64,000 nt of DNA, taken from the NCBI GenBank assembly GCA_022559845.1, contig CM040121.1, positions 512,596,566 through 512,660,565 of the forward strand. Reading direction: 5' to 3'. Numbering within the stretch: position 1 is the stretch's first letter; the number at the start of each line of letters is the position of its first letter. Positions 32,465 to 43,272 of this stretch are shown piece by piece. Both the position numbers and the translations under genes were made by a program. Source of the DNA: Amorphophallus konjac. Taxonomy: Eukaryota; Streptophyta; Magnoliopsida; Alismatales; Araceae. Below the pieces are notes generated by a model. It was not told the DNA's origin and did no database searches. It worked only from the letters and a program-made list of their open reading frames with translations.

Positions 32465-34543
32465 ATGTTCAAATTCTAACTTAGATGTGATTTTCTATCT
32501 TAGTTAGTCCCACTATTTTTCGATCGAACTATATAACCCTCAGTATATAGAACGGGAGATCAACGAGATCAACCTAGTGGGTCGGAATCCCAACGAGACT
32601 GATGTATGACATTGTGGAAAGAACAACAAGCCATACACCATCTCAAGGGCAATCAACAAGTATTTACATCCAATGCAATATCTGATTTCGGCCCTCGAGA
32701 AATCATCCCCTTGTGGAAAGCACAACAAAGGATATTCTCGGTTAGATCTAACCATCATTACTACATAGCAATGAGTTCATGACCCGACCCTTGTGGAAAG
32801 CACAACAAGGCCGAGTTCAATTCCTCACCCCATTGAGGCCGAGCCTTAGAGTTGTATCCTGCCCCCAAACTCATGGACCTTGTAGAAAGCACAATAAATC
32901 TAAGAAATGAAGATGTTCATTCACTCCATAATGATGGAGGGCCACGAAGACTTCTAGAGCCACGCTTACCAGATCCAAAATTAATCGTGAGGGAATTTGA
33001 TTTTATCTTGATCTCACCCTAGGTGGTGATATAAATATATCCAATATATTTACCGTACCTAATAGTTTGCACAAAAAATAAATGCATCCAATGTAGAAAT
33101 TAAATCGCAAGTGATCATGGACTTTATTCCTAATGTAACTAAGACATCCGGCCCGCTTCCGAAGCAGCTGGATCGTCCTCGTCGGGTGTGATCGACGCTT
33201 TCAAACTCTGACGCTGCATTAATTGTAACTTTTACACGGCACGCAAGTCGGCAAAATTTAAATTACATATGACTCAAATTCCAGCAGCCCTTAGGGCGAG
33301 TACAACTATAAAGGGAGATAGAAGTACATAGGAATTTTAATAGAGAGAGAAAGGAGGTTCGCAGACTCCAATTAATTACATTAACCAAGTCCATGATCAC
33401 TTGCCAACCCATTCATGTAAAATCAATCAAGGGTTATTTCTGAAAATAATCCTTACTTTTGGATTTAAAAATGGGATGTGCAAACAAAAATAGACTAGCT
33501 TTGTTTAATTTTAAAAATCGAAGCAGGATTAACTAAAATTAAACACATAAGCAAGCCAATGCAAGGTAAATAAAGTAAATCACGTAAAGAACCATCATTT
33601 ATAACAGGGACATGCATATTTGAATCTAATTCAAATAAGTCAGATAATTGAGATAATTATTTAAATTTAAATTTTATTATCTAATAATCAAATTTAAAAT
33701 TGAAATTTAAATATGACAATCGTTTAAATTTAAACTCAAACAAATTATCTAATAATTTTATTTGAAAGTAAATTTAAATAATGTAATTATCCTCAATTAT
33801 CATTTTTATAAAATTCAAATTTTGAATTTAATAATAAAAAATTCAATATTTGAATTTTATACATTTAACTTCAATGAAATTCAAACTCTGAATTTACTAA
33901 TTATCTAATAATTAGAAAATTGAAAATTAAATTTTATTGAAGTAACTTCAATTATTACCATTTTATCTCAAGGAAAATAGTAATTATCTCACCTCAGTAA
34001 ATTCAAAAGTTAAATAAAATTTAACATTTGACTTTTCTATTGAGATAAGATAATTAATATTTGAGATAATGATTAGTTTAATTTACTGTGCATTTATATA
34101 TATATATATATCATATATATATACTATCACAATTAAACTAAATAAAGCAATTTTATTTTTTTAAAATAAAAAAAATAGTCTACAGCCTTACTGGGTGCGG
34201 CCGCCCACGCGGGACGTGTGGGCGGTCGCGCCCACGCCCGCGCCCACACTCGGGCGCCCGCCTGGCGGGCCGCGTCGGCCACGAGGGTGCACCCGCGTGC
34301 GCCGCTAGGGCGGCGCATGCGGTGCGGCGCAGTGCGCCCTGGGTGCAGGGCGCCCAGGGCGCAGTGCGTCCAAAATGGGCCAATTTTTTCTTTTTTAAAA
34401 AAATTTTGCTCCAGAGATGCCCAGCATCCTAGAAGAACAGAGATGCCCAGCATCCCCTTCTATCAATAACAATTGAAGATTTTAATTAGCCCCTAAAATA
34501 TGGTTCTATACGGAGCTAATACACCGACCAGAGCGTCAACCTG
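32465..34543 (-). other. Copia 5' leader, AT-rich with a GC island
   Basis: This is the untranslated region between the primer site and gag. It holds four spaced copies of a CCTTGTGGAAAGCACAACAA-type motif (32609-32898), a very AT-rich block (33600-34130) and a short GC-rich block (34190-34375) with a strong dyad at 34333-34364. A 24-bp tandem duplication (GAGATGCCCAGCATCC) lies near 34415-34456. No supported gene is present. Confidence 0.6.
32609..32898. repeat. Four-copy CTTGTGGAAAGCACAACAAG motif
   Basis: The copies are at 32611-32630, 32709-32729, 32788-32810 and 32878-32898. Each can pair CTTGT with ACAAG around a GGAAAGCAC loop. Spacing is 80-100 bp and the sequence between copies is not repeated. 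Confidence 0.75.
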
Positions 34544-34555
34544 GCTCTGATACCA
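34544..34555 (-). other. Primer binding site of the Copia element
   Basis: The minus strand reads TGGTATCAGAGC, one base from the LTR edge at 34557. Confidence 0.9.
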
Positions 34556-34861
34556 ATGTAAGGTTTCCGCCAGTACTGTTCGGGTAACGCAGCGGATAAC
34601 AAAAATTTATTTGTCCGAACCCGGCTTCATGGAAATTTAGATCTGTGCTCTAATCGATGCATTAATAACCCAACCTCTAACTACGGGTTGCATATTTCGC
34701 CTTACGCGGAACGACGCTGTCCGCAGTGCTCGATGAAGAATCTGACGAACACCATGCTGCACAGAAGTACGGCCTCTAGAGCTGATCCACACGGATCCTT
34801 GCGCAGCGACGGTACCCCCCAGCACGACCTTCCCCAACCCTTTCACCTTCTGGAGAGAGAG

Positions 34862-37537
34862 TGTAATGTCCCGGATTTTTCGGATCTGGATCCGCGGGTT
34901 TCGGATCGTCTTTCTGTGTGTTTCTGATCGAGTCCGATTGGGCTTTGGACTATTTTTACCGGATTGTCAGACCCATTGGTGGTGTGCCCGTGTGTTTCCT
35001 TGGGTCCGTGGTGTTGTGAGGAGCATGCCGGTAATTTTATGAAATTTTCGGAGCGCCTTTGTGGGTCCCGAGTTGCGTTTTGGGGTTTTACGCGTGTTTT
35101 CCATCTGTCGGACCTTCGGAACCCCGTATAGGGTGCACCGTTGCGTTCTCCAACGTCGGGACGTTACCACGGCGATCAGTGTGTTCCGAGGATCGCGGAG
35201 GTATATTTTTTCTATTTTTCGATATTTTTGGGAATTTCTGGATTTTCTATATATTAACCTCATTTTTCTCTCTCTCCCCATCTCTCATTTTCTCTCCCTC
35301 ACCCTCTCTCTTCTCTCACGCACTCTCCTCTCCCCCTCTCACTCCGGGCGGCCGACGGAGGCGGCGAGGGCGGGGCGGCGTGGCTCGTGGGACGTGGAGC
35401 GACGGGCACGGGACGAGGATCGCGATGGTGGAGACGGTTCACGGGATCGTGAACCGGCGAGGGTTTAAACGGCGTTTCTTCACGGACCGGCGTCCACGGC
35501 GCGTCGAATCTTCGGTGGAGGTAGGGAGATGGACCCTCAACTCGCGTACTTCATTTCCCGCGAGTTTTGTAGGCCGTGGTGAGCCGAGCGGGCTTATTCG
35601 AGGGATTTGGGGAAAATGCATGTTTTTGGGGTGTGGCCTGAATCTTGCGTTTTGATCGTGTTTTGGGAGTTTAAATGGGTCCTCTCGGTGCTAGAGAGGT
35701 TGGGGAATGTTTTCCCCTTTGTTTCTCCTTCACCTGGGGGTGGATGGGGCATGGAATGGATTTCTCGTCGTTTTCTCGTTCTTCCGGTTTCGGACTGAGA
35801 ACACGCTAGCCTCAGGTAGCGCGTTCTTAAGGGTCACGCCGCCTCGATAGGGCACGTTCATCGGAGAAGATGAATAATTTGGCGATTTATGTCGCGCTAG
35901 GGTCAGGTAGCGCGTTCTTGATGAACGTGCTAGCTTAGGCTAGCGCCTTCTTGGAGAACGCGCTAGCTTCTGCTAGCGCGTGCTTCAGAAGGTCGCGCCA
36001 GGGGACCAGAGCGCGACTGCCTCGCGCCCTGGGTCCCTAGCGCGTTAATCCCCCTCCCCGAGCCGCGTTTCCTTTCGGTAGTTTTATCTCCGGTGGAGTG
36101 AGTCTCGGATCCGGTTGTGGCGTGTGGCTCATGGGTTGCCGTGAGCACCCAGTGAGAGCCACAGGGGCGCCCGGGGGTCCCCAGAGATTCTGTTATTTCG
36201 GTAGGGGTGCCGCGTGACTCGAGGGACGGTCGAACCTCATGCGTGTCCCCGACATCCGTACCTACCGTTTTGGTTACCGAGAGTCTGCGTTAGTATGTGG
36301 CCGGTGGTTTCCGTGAGTCGAGTCTCACCGCCGGTGACACGTCCACTAGTCGTAGCTTCCTGCGCACGCGAGTGCGGACCCACCTGGGAGTGGTGGAGAG
36401 CGAGACCCAGTAGGAGGCAGTTTTTAGGCTGGTTTCCGTAGGGCCCCTTGCCTTTGCCACCAGAGTCCGGTGGGGGGAAAAATCAGCTAGAGGACCCGAC
36501 CTAGAGCAGATGGTCTGTGTGTGCACACGTAGTTGGGGGCTTAGGACACACGCTGACGAGCGTGATCCCAGCTAGTCCTTGTTGTGGTACTTGTTGCGTG
36601 TCTGAGTCTCACGCCGGGGTGGTGTAGCTAGACACTTGTGACGCGGTGTAAGACGTCAGGGGACGCATCCGGTCGTTCTTCTGGTGGGCGGTACTCTCGT
36701 CACGTGACGTGAGCTGTTGTGTCGTGGTTTCCGTTTCTCGTCTGTGAGACGGGGTGTTGTGTGTGGTGTCGGGAGTGTTCCCATAGTCGAGGTCCGGGGC
36801 TTCCAGTGAGCGTCATCGAGGGCTTTCCCTGGACATCGTTTGGGTCACGACGGCGAGGTCGTGACTGTGTTTTCAGACCGTGTGGTTTTGGCTTGGACCC
36901 CCCCCCTTCTGTGAGGGCAGGCCCCCGCGACTGAGGTGTCGTGAAGTTTTCCTAGTAGCATGGCTAGGGCAGTTCGTGTCTGGTAGTCCCCCGATTGTGG
37001 GATCGGGATGTCGGGTGCGTGACTTGGTTGTCCCCCGATGGGAGACCGGGTTGTGTTTTCCGGTGCAGTAGGAGTAGTCGTAGTGCCGAGTCTTGACCGG
37101 CCATCGGGTTTCCTGTTCCTGCTGTTACTGTTGCTCTTGTAGTTGCAGCTTTCCGTGTCGCCGTTGTTCTCAGTTGGGGTTCTGCGGGATCCCTACTGGG
37201 CCAGTGACAGGAGGCTCACCCCTGCTTTTCAGGTGTGACGGTTCATCCTCGAGGTACGAGGTGGCTGTTCTGAGGTTCTTAGTTGTCAGCTCGCCGGTCC
37301 AAGTGTTCACTTGGCAGGTGGTACGTTTTACTGCTTTAGACTGTACTTTCTGTTGGACTGGACTCTGCTGTAGTTGTTTATTTATTTCTGTTAATTGTTG
37401 AATTGTCCTACTTTATTTCCTATTTCTTTGTGCATCCACACTCCTTTTAGCCCTTCCAAGCCCTCCCGGCTCGTGGGCGGCGGTTCGAGTCTCGGGTTAT
37501 CGGGCCTTCCCGGTAATCGGATTCTCGGGTCATTACA
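34862..37537 (+). mobile_element. Solo LTR of a Ty3/Gypsy element
   Basis: This 2.68-kb unit has 7-bp inverted termini (TGTAATG...CATTACA) and a GAGAG target duplication (34857-34861, 37538-37542). There is no primer site, polypurine tract or coding region inside, so it is a solo LTR left by LTR-LTR recombination. The start TGTAATGTCCCGG, a TATA-like CTATATATTAAC near 35249 followed by a CT-rich stretch favour plus orientation. Five dyad modules lie at 35799-36017. The ORFs inside (such as 35059-35655) have no recognisable product. Confidence 0.88.
35799..36017. promoter_or_regulatory. Five CGCGCTAGC dyad modules in the solo LTR
   Basis: The modules lie at 35799-35826, 35893-35914, 35923-35950, 35956-35983 and 35992-36017. 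Three are exactly 28 bp with arms of the type GAACGCGCTAGC and GCTAGCGCGTTC around a 4-nt centre. The fifth has GTCGCGC/GCGCGAC arms. Confidence 0.75.
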
Positions 37538-38826
37538 GAGAGAGAGCAAGAGGGAGGAAAGGGGGGAGGAGCTAATCCTTCTCTTCCTAGCCTTAATGCT
37601 TGATTAGTCAAGAGAGAGGAAGAAGTCTCGTAACATCCATATATATAGGATTTGGCCATTTCTAAAAGGCCTCTAAAGGACCAAAACTGTATATATGTCC
37701 TTCACATTATTATACATATATATTAAGCCCATTTTATATGCCTTTCCAAAAGGAATTAAAGGGAATTAATATATGCATTTGTACAATAATAATCCGTCAC
37801 CCAAGAATCCATTGTGTGTGATCCTCTAGGCCCATAGTCACTCTAGTTTAAGGCCTATTAACTTCTAATTCCTAATTAGAAGTAAATTAAACTTATTATT
37901 CGCTTCTACTAGAGCCGAATAATAGTTTAATTTATTCTGAACCTTTGATCACGTTGGGTCAAGTAAATCCGCGTGATCCTAGAGGACACCGGGTTTAAAC
38001 CAGCCTGTCTGGTACCTGTAAGTCCACAGTTACTGCATCGATATAATCTCTCGTTCCTTCTATGAGTCTGGTACGATCGAGGGTATGGTTTCTGTCAAAC
38101 CCCATGATCGTGCCATTTGACCATGACCTCCTTAAAGTGTATGACGTCCGTTCTAAATGAACTCACACGACCCTGGTCAAGGATTTAATGGAGCGTCAGT
38201 GTCATGACCCATTAACTGTCTGATTTATACCCGATAGTGAGCGATCCCTTCTTGACCATTGATGATCTTCACACGTATCTTGAAATGGTTAATAACTCGA
38301 CAATTCATGACTTATGGTTAAAGTTACTTAGTCAAATAATTAAACCATTCTAGTCCTCGTGTAAGATCCAATCAATGTCTCAGGTCAAAGGACCAACGAT
38401 GCTACTGAGACCGTTGGATCTTCAGTTGACATTAGGTATAATCAACCATCTGAAGATCCAATAGCGGATCAGTTCAGTGTATATCCTCCAAGGACATACA
38501 CCTACACATATGTGTTGGTGCCACGCACCAATGACCATGAGACTGGTCAGTCACACATCATGTGTACTGGTTTAATAGGTAATCAAAGTCCCCGAGTGAT
38601 TACCCTCCAACCAGGAACAATTTAAGGTATGTGTCCATGTAAAGTCAGTCTCATGTTCGAGATCCCATCTCGAGTTGACTTTACAACCACATATCCTAGG
38701 GACATCGTAAAGTAATATACAATCACATATTTACGCTCAAATATCACTTTTTTAATAATGAACAAGATCGTACATCTATCGGGTCTACCCGACCCAAAAT
38801 TGACCTGTAGCACACCAATACTAACA

Positions 38827-39217
38827 GAAACGAGGGAGTCCGTTCATCCCTTCATTGCGGAAGGGACATGACGTGCCACCCCGGTCACCAGGCAAACAAT
38901 TTTCATTAAGAAGTGTAGAAAGAAAATAAACAAAGTATGGGGGGATACAAGGGACGAGCAAGGTCTGGGGGAGGGGGAACACCCTGCCCAAGATGACAAG
39001 AGGGTCAATACAGAAGCCCAAAAAACCAAAAGAAGAACATTACAACATGGGGCATCCTACTAAGGAAGGGAGGAGCCCAATTACATCAAGTGGGTAAGGC
39101 CCAATAAATCCAAACAGGGAATGACAACGAGGCATCCAGCAAGATAATTTTTAAATATAAACTATTACAGAACAAGGCCGCCGGTGGCTGCAGCATGGCC
39201 GGGGGACAGGAGCGCGC
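38827..39217. other. Unassigned flank between the Copia LTR and the eEF2 pseudogene
   Basis: About 390 bp without a gene. Two overlapping minus-strand ORFs near 38821-39029 have no recognisable feature. It may be the edge of an older repeat. Confidence 0.4.
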
Positions 39218-39504
39218 CTATGCAACAATGAAGGCCTCTTCACTTTCAACCTGCAGCTCAAGAAAACATCTATCCATCTTATTGATGGTCAACACATGCT
39301 AGCTAATCCTCTCTCCAAGGGCTTCTCTAAGCACTGTCTGTGTCTGGACACACACACCTTCCACAGAGTCTACAACAACCAATGCACCATCAGTTATCCC
39401 AAGAGCTGCTGTGACCTCAGATGAGAAATCAACATGTCAAGGTGAATCAATAAGGTTGATGAGATACTCATCCCCAGTCCTTTCAACCTTACAAAGTTCT
39501 TTAG
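39218..39504 (-). pseudogene. eEF2 pseudogene, downstream piece (G-domain)
   Basis: The minus strand matches the GTPase domain of translation elongation factor 2: GDEYLINLIDSP, then [42 protein letters not shown] and NKMDRCFLELQV-like sequence. The G3 motif reads DSPWH where the family has DSPGH. Frames shift several times. The piece ends at about 39218 in unrelated sequence. eEF2 catalyses ribosomal translocation; this copy is clearly dead. Confidence 0.85.
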
Positions 39505-39903
39505 GCCCCTTTGAAAATGGAGTGAGACAACTTATTCGCACCTCCCGGGGCACGAATAAGTTGTCCCACCTGTTGAATCCACAAAACCACACCGTGGACA
39601 TTAATTGGGTGGAGGTGGTAAGATAAGAAATATATAGAGTTGGGCCAAGACCATACTCTAATACCATGTTGAATCTACAAAACCACAATGTTGAGATACA
39701 CATGCCCAGGGTCATAAGCACATGAACCACAACTCATTTAACCAATACGAGACTATTGCCATGTCACCATAACAGAAATACTCCATGTCGTCTATTACCA
39801 CCCCTGTTAACGTTTTACGTATGTAAGGAGAAAAGTGTGGGCCTCACTTTTTCTCTCTACTTTGTTAATTATTCGGCTCTATTTTATTTCGATTTCAAAC
39901 ATG
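39505..39903. mobile_element. MITE-like insertion in the eEF2 pseudogene
   Basis: This 0.4-kb non-coding segment separates two contiguous parts of the eEF2 match. Its ends are roughly inverted (GGCCCCTTTGAAAATG and, on the opposite strand, GGCCATGTTTGAAATCG). A clean target duplication is not visible. Inside are a 17-bp hairpin (39522-39569) and a repeat related to 46160-46440. The superfamily is uncertain. Confidence 0.5.
39570..39780. repeat. Dispersed repeat R1, related to 46160-46440
   Basis: It contains GTTGAATC(T/C)ACAAAACCACA twice, a GGGTCATAAGCACATGAACC block and ACTCTAATACCATG. All recur in 46160-46440. The minus strand TGGTATTAGAGT resembles a primer site next to an LTR end, so it may derive from an LTR element. 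Confidence 0.6.
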
Positions 39904-40064
39904 GCCAAAGAATCATTGCCCATCTTATAATACCAAGAGATACCTGTAAAATTGACTGTAATACCACGTTCAGCTTCACCCTGTCGAGTATCTGCCGTTC
40001 GGACATCCCCAGCAACTTCCTGTGCAACGATTCCGGCAGCCGCCACAAGCGAATCAGTGAGAGT
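39904..40064 (-). pseudogene. eEF2 pseudogene, middle piece
   Basis: The minus strand reads [20 protein letters not shown], then [19 protein letters not shown] and TGISWYYKM. This is the switch I region just after the P-loop of eEF2. It continues at 43273 beyond the L1 insertion and at 39504 beyond the MITE-like insertion. Confidence 0.9.
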
Positions 40065-41350
40065 TGTTGAAGTCCGATCTCTGCCCCTTACATATGAACA
40101 TGTCACAATAGAAGCCAAGCTGGAAAGTCAATACGAGGAACAGATGCTAATGATTGAAGAATTTTGGAGACAAAGATCTAAGTCCCATTGGTACAAGGAG
40201 GGGGACAGAAGCACAAAATTCTTTCATACCAAGGTGCTGACTAGGAGGAAAACAAACAAAATATCATGGATAAAACTCCCGAATGGTAGCTGGACTGGGG
40301 ACATCTCTACCATCAAAAATTACTTTGTCCACCACTTCACCAACCGCTACACATCTACTAAACCCACCCTCCTCCCATCTGACCTCCCCCCATTCAATAC
40401 ACCCATCACACCAACTGAAGACCAAAATCTCCACGCCCCACCCTCAGACAAAGAAATTGAAGATGCCCTACACAACATGGACCCCAGGAAAACCCCGGAC
40501 CAGATGGCTTCCCCTCCCTTTTCTACCAAAAATACTGGCACATCCTCAAACAACAATGCACAGAACTTATTCTCTCTTTCTTCCACACACACACCCTTCC
40601 CCCAAACCTCAACCACACACATATCACCCTTATACCCAAGACACAGCCACCCGCAACACCCAAGGACTTCAGGCCTATTAGCCTCTACAATGTGTTATAC
40701 AAAGTCATCACCAAAATACTTGCCAACCGAACCAATCCCATCCTACACAGAATCATATCCAGCAACCAACATGCTTTTGTGCCTAACTGTTTCACCTCTG
40801 ACTGTATTATTGTTGTTCAGGAAATGATGCACTCCATCAGATTAAAGCAAGGGAAGTGTGGTTCCTTTGGACTCAAAATCTATATCAGCCAAGCTTATGA
40901 CAGTCTAGAATGGACGTTTATCCAGAGCACCATGGTACAACTTTGCTTTTCAGAAGCTACCTGGAACCTCATCAACAATTGCACTAGTACAGCCTCATAC
41001 TCAATCAATATAAATGGAGAACCCACAGGTATGATCTCCCCCACTAGAGGCATTAGACAGGGATGCCCCCTCTCCCCATATCTGTACATCATGTGTGCTG
41101 AAGTCCTCACAGGACTGATTAAGGAGAAAGTGGAAATGGGGAAGATTCATGGCCTCAAGGCCAACAGCAGGCTCCGGCTGTCACCCATGTGATGTATGCC
41201 GACGACATCTTCATATTCGGGAAAGTAGAGGAATCAGAGATTCAAGAATATATGAATATATTCCAACAGTATGCAGCTTGGTCTGGATAGAATATTAACA
41301 AGCAGAAATCCGGGTTTGTTTTCAGCCCCAATACCCCCCCCCCCCCCGAA
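40065..41350 (+). pseudogene. L1 LINE reverse transcriptase, frameshifted part
   Basis: Pieces in different frames give the fingers linker (SKSHWYKEGDRSTKFFH), the NQHAFVPNCFTSDCI block, ISQAYDSLEW, IRQGCPLSPYLYIMCAE and the catalytic MYADDIFIFG (near 41192-41220). Frame changes occur near 40500-40690 and 41190. A TAG follows at about 41288, and a run of 14 C (41334-41347) precedes the next open part. The catalytic Asp pair is present, but the copy is inactive. Confidence 0.88.
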
Positions 41351-43060
41351 TTGCAAACTCACATATGCAACCTCACTGGTATTAAATTACTGCATGCAAA
41401 CGAGCTGTACCTGGGGGTTCCATTAAGGCTAGAGAAGAGTCGGCTCCACCAATTCAGGTTCCTGGAAGAGAGAATCAACAGCAGACTGAGTAATTGGAAA
41501 AGCAAAATCCTGTCCCCAACAGGGAGAGCCACACTCATCAAATCCACCCTCCAAGCAATTCCCTCTCATATCATGGCAACCACCCTCCTCCCCAAGGGAA
41601 TTCTCAGGAAACTCAACCAGTTACAATGCCAATTCTGGTGGGGGGAAATTCCGGGCAACCGAAAAATCCACTTATGCAGCTGGGACAGAATCAAACAGCA
41701 TAAAAGCATTGGAGGCCTTGGTTTCAGAGACCCACAGACCTATAACAAAGGTGCAATTATGAAAGTGGTATGGAGATTTATCCGAGAACCACACGCTATG
41801 TGGGCTTCAATTCTGAGAGCCAAATATCTCAAAGGCATGAATTTCTGGGAGGTTCAGAAACCAACTAACTGCTCTCATACCTGGACAGCTTTGTTGTCTG
41901 TCAGGAAAGAAGTCAAGGCCGGAATATTTCTGCTGATCCAAGACGGGAAGAATACAAACATATGGGATGACAAGTGGATTCCAAACAGACCTGGACCACC
42001 ACTTACCATGACCGGCCGTGCTCCGGATTCCATCAACCTGGTATCACAACTTATCTCACACCAACAATGGAACCAGAACTTGATCAGAGGAATTTTTGAG
42101 GAGGACACAGCGGAGGGAATACTCAACACCAACCTTCCTCAGCTCCCCCACCCTGAGGGAGACTGTACTATATGGAGCCACTCTAGAGATGGTCAATTCT
42201 CGATAAAATTTGCCTATAGAACGCTGGCAGAGAAGTCCTTACCACCATCCACCTCCGGACACAAAGACATTTGGAAGGTCTTTTGGCATCCCAATATCTA
42301 TAACCTCATCCCTCCAAAAATTACCTTCTTCATATGGAAGTGTCTAGCAGGGGCTCTCCCTTTAAACTCCAAAATTGTCCATTTCAGCAAGAAGCTAGAC
42401 CCACTTTGCCCAGTCTGTCACAGCCAAGAAGAATCCCTCCATCATCTCCTCTTCTCCTGCAACAAAGCTAGAGCTGCTTGGAAATTATCCCCCCTAAACT
42501 ACCACTCAGATGTAGACCCAAAAGCATTTGAAGACAGAATTTTAGAGTGGACCAAGCCTCCCTTCTCTGCAGGGAAGCACGACCTCCAGGTACTTGCCTT
42601 GAGTTTTGCTATTATGTGGCAACGCTGGGTCGCCAGATGTAAGCAAGCCTTCGAAGGCTCTGAAGACCATCCAAGGCAAATAATTGCCTCTGCTCTCATA
42701 CACCATGACAGCTGGAATGTCAACCGAGTTTCTCTCAACAAGCCTACTACTCACTGGAACACCATCTGGTGCCCCCCTGATGCTCACAGCCTGAATATTA
42801 ACTCAGATGCAGCCTTTCAAGAAGGCCAAGGTGCAGCCGGAATCATCACGAGAGACTCCTCCGGGTCCACCCTCTTCTGCCAATGCACCTGTTTTCAAGC
42901 TCAATCCCCAGAGAAGGCCGAGGCCCTAGCCATGCTGCAAGTCCTCAAGTTAGCTGCTGCCCAAGACCAGTTGGTGACAGTCGAAGGCGACGCCCTCAAC
43001 ATTATCAACTGCATCAATGGAGCTGCCAGCCCTTCGTGGAGAATTTACCCCATTATCTAA
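41351..43060 (+). CDS. L1 LINE C-terminal region: zinc-binding domain and RNase H (569 codons)
   Basis: The long open frame starts in the reverse transcriptase thumb (LYLGVPLRLEKSRLHQF) and continues with the plant LINE segment RLSNWKSKILSPTGRATLI. It then has the zf-RVT region (IPPKITFFIWKCLAGALPL...CPVCHSQEESLHHLLFSC). It ends in an RNase H-like domain (INSDAAFQEGQGAAGIITRD, EKAEALAMLQVL, VEGDALNIINCI). It is open throughout and needs the broken upstream part for function. The first ATG is inside the domain and is probably not a true start. Confidence 0.88.
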   Translation: MQTHICNLTGIKLLHANELYLGVPLRLEKSRLHQFRFLEERINSRLSNWKSKILSPTGRATLIKSTLQAIPSHIMATTLLPKGILRKLNQLQCQFWWGEIPGNRKIHLCSWDRIKQHKSIGGLGFRDPQTYNKGAIMKVVWRFIREPHAMWASILRAKYLKGMNFWEVQKPTNCSHTWTALLSVRKEVKAGIFLLIQDGKNTNIWDDKWIPNRPGPPLTMTGRAPDSINLVSQLISHQQWNQNLIRGIFEEDTAEGILNTNLPQLPHPEGDCTIWSHSRDGQFSIKFAYRTLAEKSLPPSTSGHKDIWKVFWHPNIYNLIPPKITFFIWKCLAGALPLNSKIVHFSKKLDPLCPVCHSQEESLHHLLFSCNKARAAWKLSPLNYHSDVDPKAFEDRILEWTKPPFSAGKHDLQVLALSFAIMWQRWVARCKQAFEGSEDHPRQIIASALIHHDSWNVNRVSLNKPTTHWNTIWCPPDAHSLNINSDAAFQEGQGAAGIITRDSSGSTLFCQCTCFQAQSPEKAEALAMLQVLKLAAAQDQLVTVEGDALNIINCINGAASPSWRIYPII

Positions 43061-43272
43061 GATTGTAAAAATCTCCCGGCTCCCTCTTTAGTTCAAGCGT
43101 GTTTCACCCCCAGGTATGCTAATGTGGCGGCCCACACACTTGCACAAGAGGGCTTCCGCACCAAGATTTCGAGATCTTGGTCCCCCCCCCTCATCTCCCT
43201 CTGTATTGAATTCTTGCTTGGGTTGCTTTAAGTTGAATATCAATCCTCAGTTACCAAAAAAAAAGTGAGAGT

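Larger units (their letters stand above)
18139..38826 (-). mobile_element. Ty1/Copia element, host of three nested insertions
   Basis: Read on the minus strand: 5' LTR (34557-38826, with a solo LTR inside), initiator-Met primer site, long leader, gag (32464-31740), Gypsy B insertion, zinc-knuckle remnant, integrase, then reverse transcriptase up to 18139, where element A interrupts. The gene order integrase before reverse transcriptase defines Copia. The distal reverse transcriptase, RNase H and 3' LTR must lie left of the window beyond element A. Several in-frame stops show that it is an old copy. Confidence 0.9.
34557..38826 (-). repeat. Copia 5' LTR, split by a solo LTR
   Basis: The plus-strand ends are TGTAAGGTTTCC and AATACTAACA (minus-strand start TGTTAGTATTGG). 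Without the inserted solo LTR and one GAGAG copy it is about 1.59 kb. The partner LTR is outside the window, so the right boundary rests on the TG...CA rule and on the change of sequence character. Confidence 0.75.
40065..43263 (+). mobile_element. L1-type LINE, 5'-truncated
   Basis: This non-LTR element has a short A tail (about 43255-43263) and a 9-bp target duplication AGTGAGAGT (40056-40064, 43264-43272). It begins in the linker before the reverse transcriptase, so ORF1 and the endonuclease are missing. Domain order is reverse transcriptase, zinc-binding reverse transcriptase-associated region and RNase H. It splits the eEF2 pseudogene. Confidence 0.9.

Noticed and set aside
32611..32898. 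CRISPR-like spaced repeats
   Set aside because: Only four imperfect copies with long unequal spacing in a retroelement leader of a plant genome; no CRISPR array.
35059..36934. Several ORFs of 60-200 codons in the solo LTR
   Set aside because: No domain or signal. They lie between defined LTR termini and overlap the CT-rich tract and dyads.
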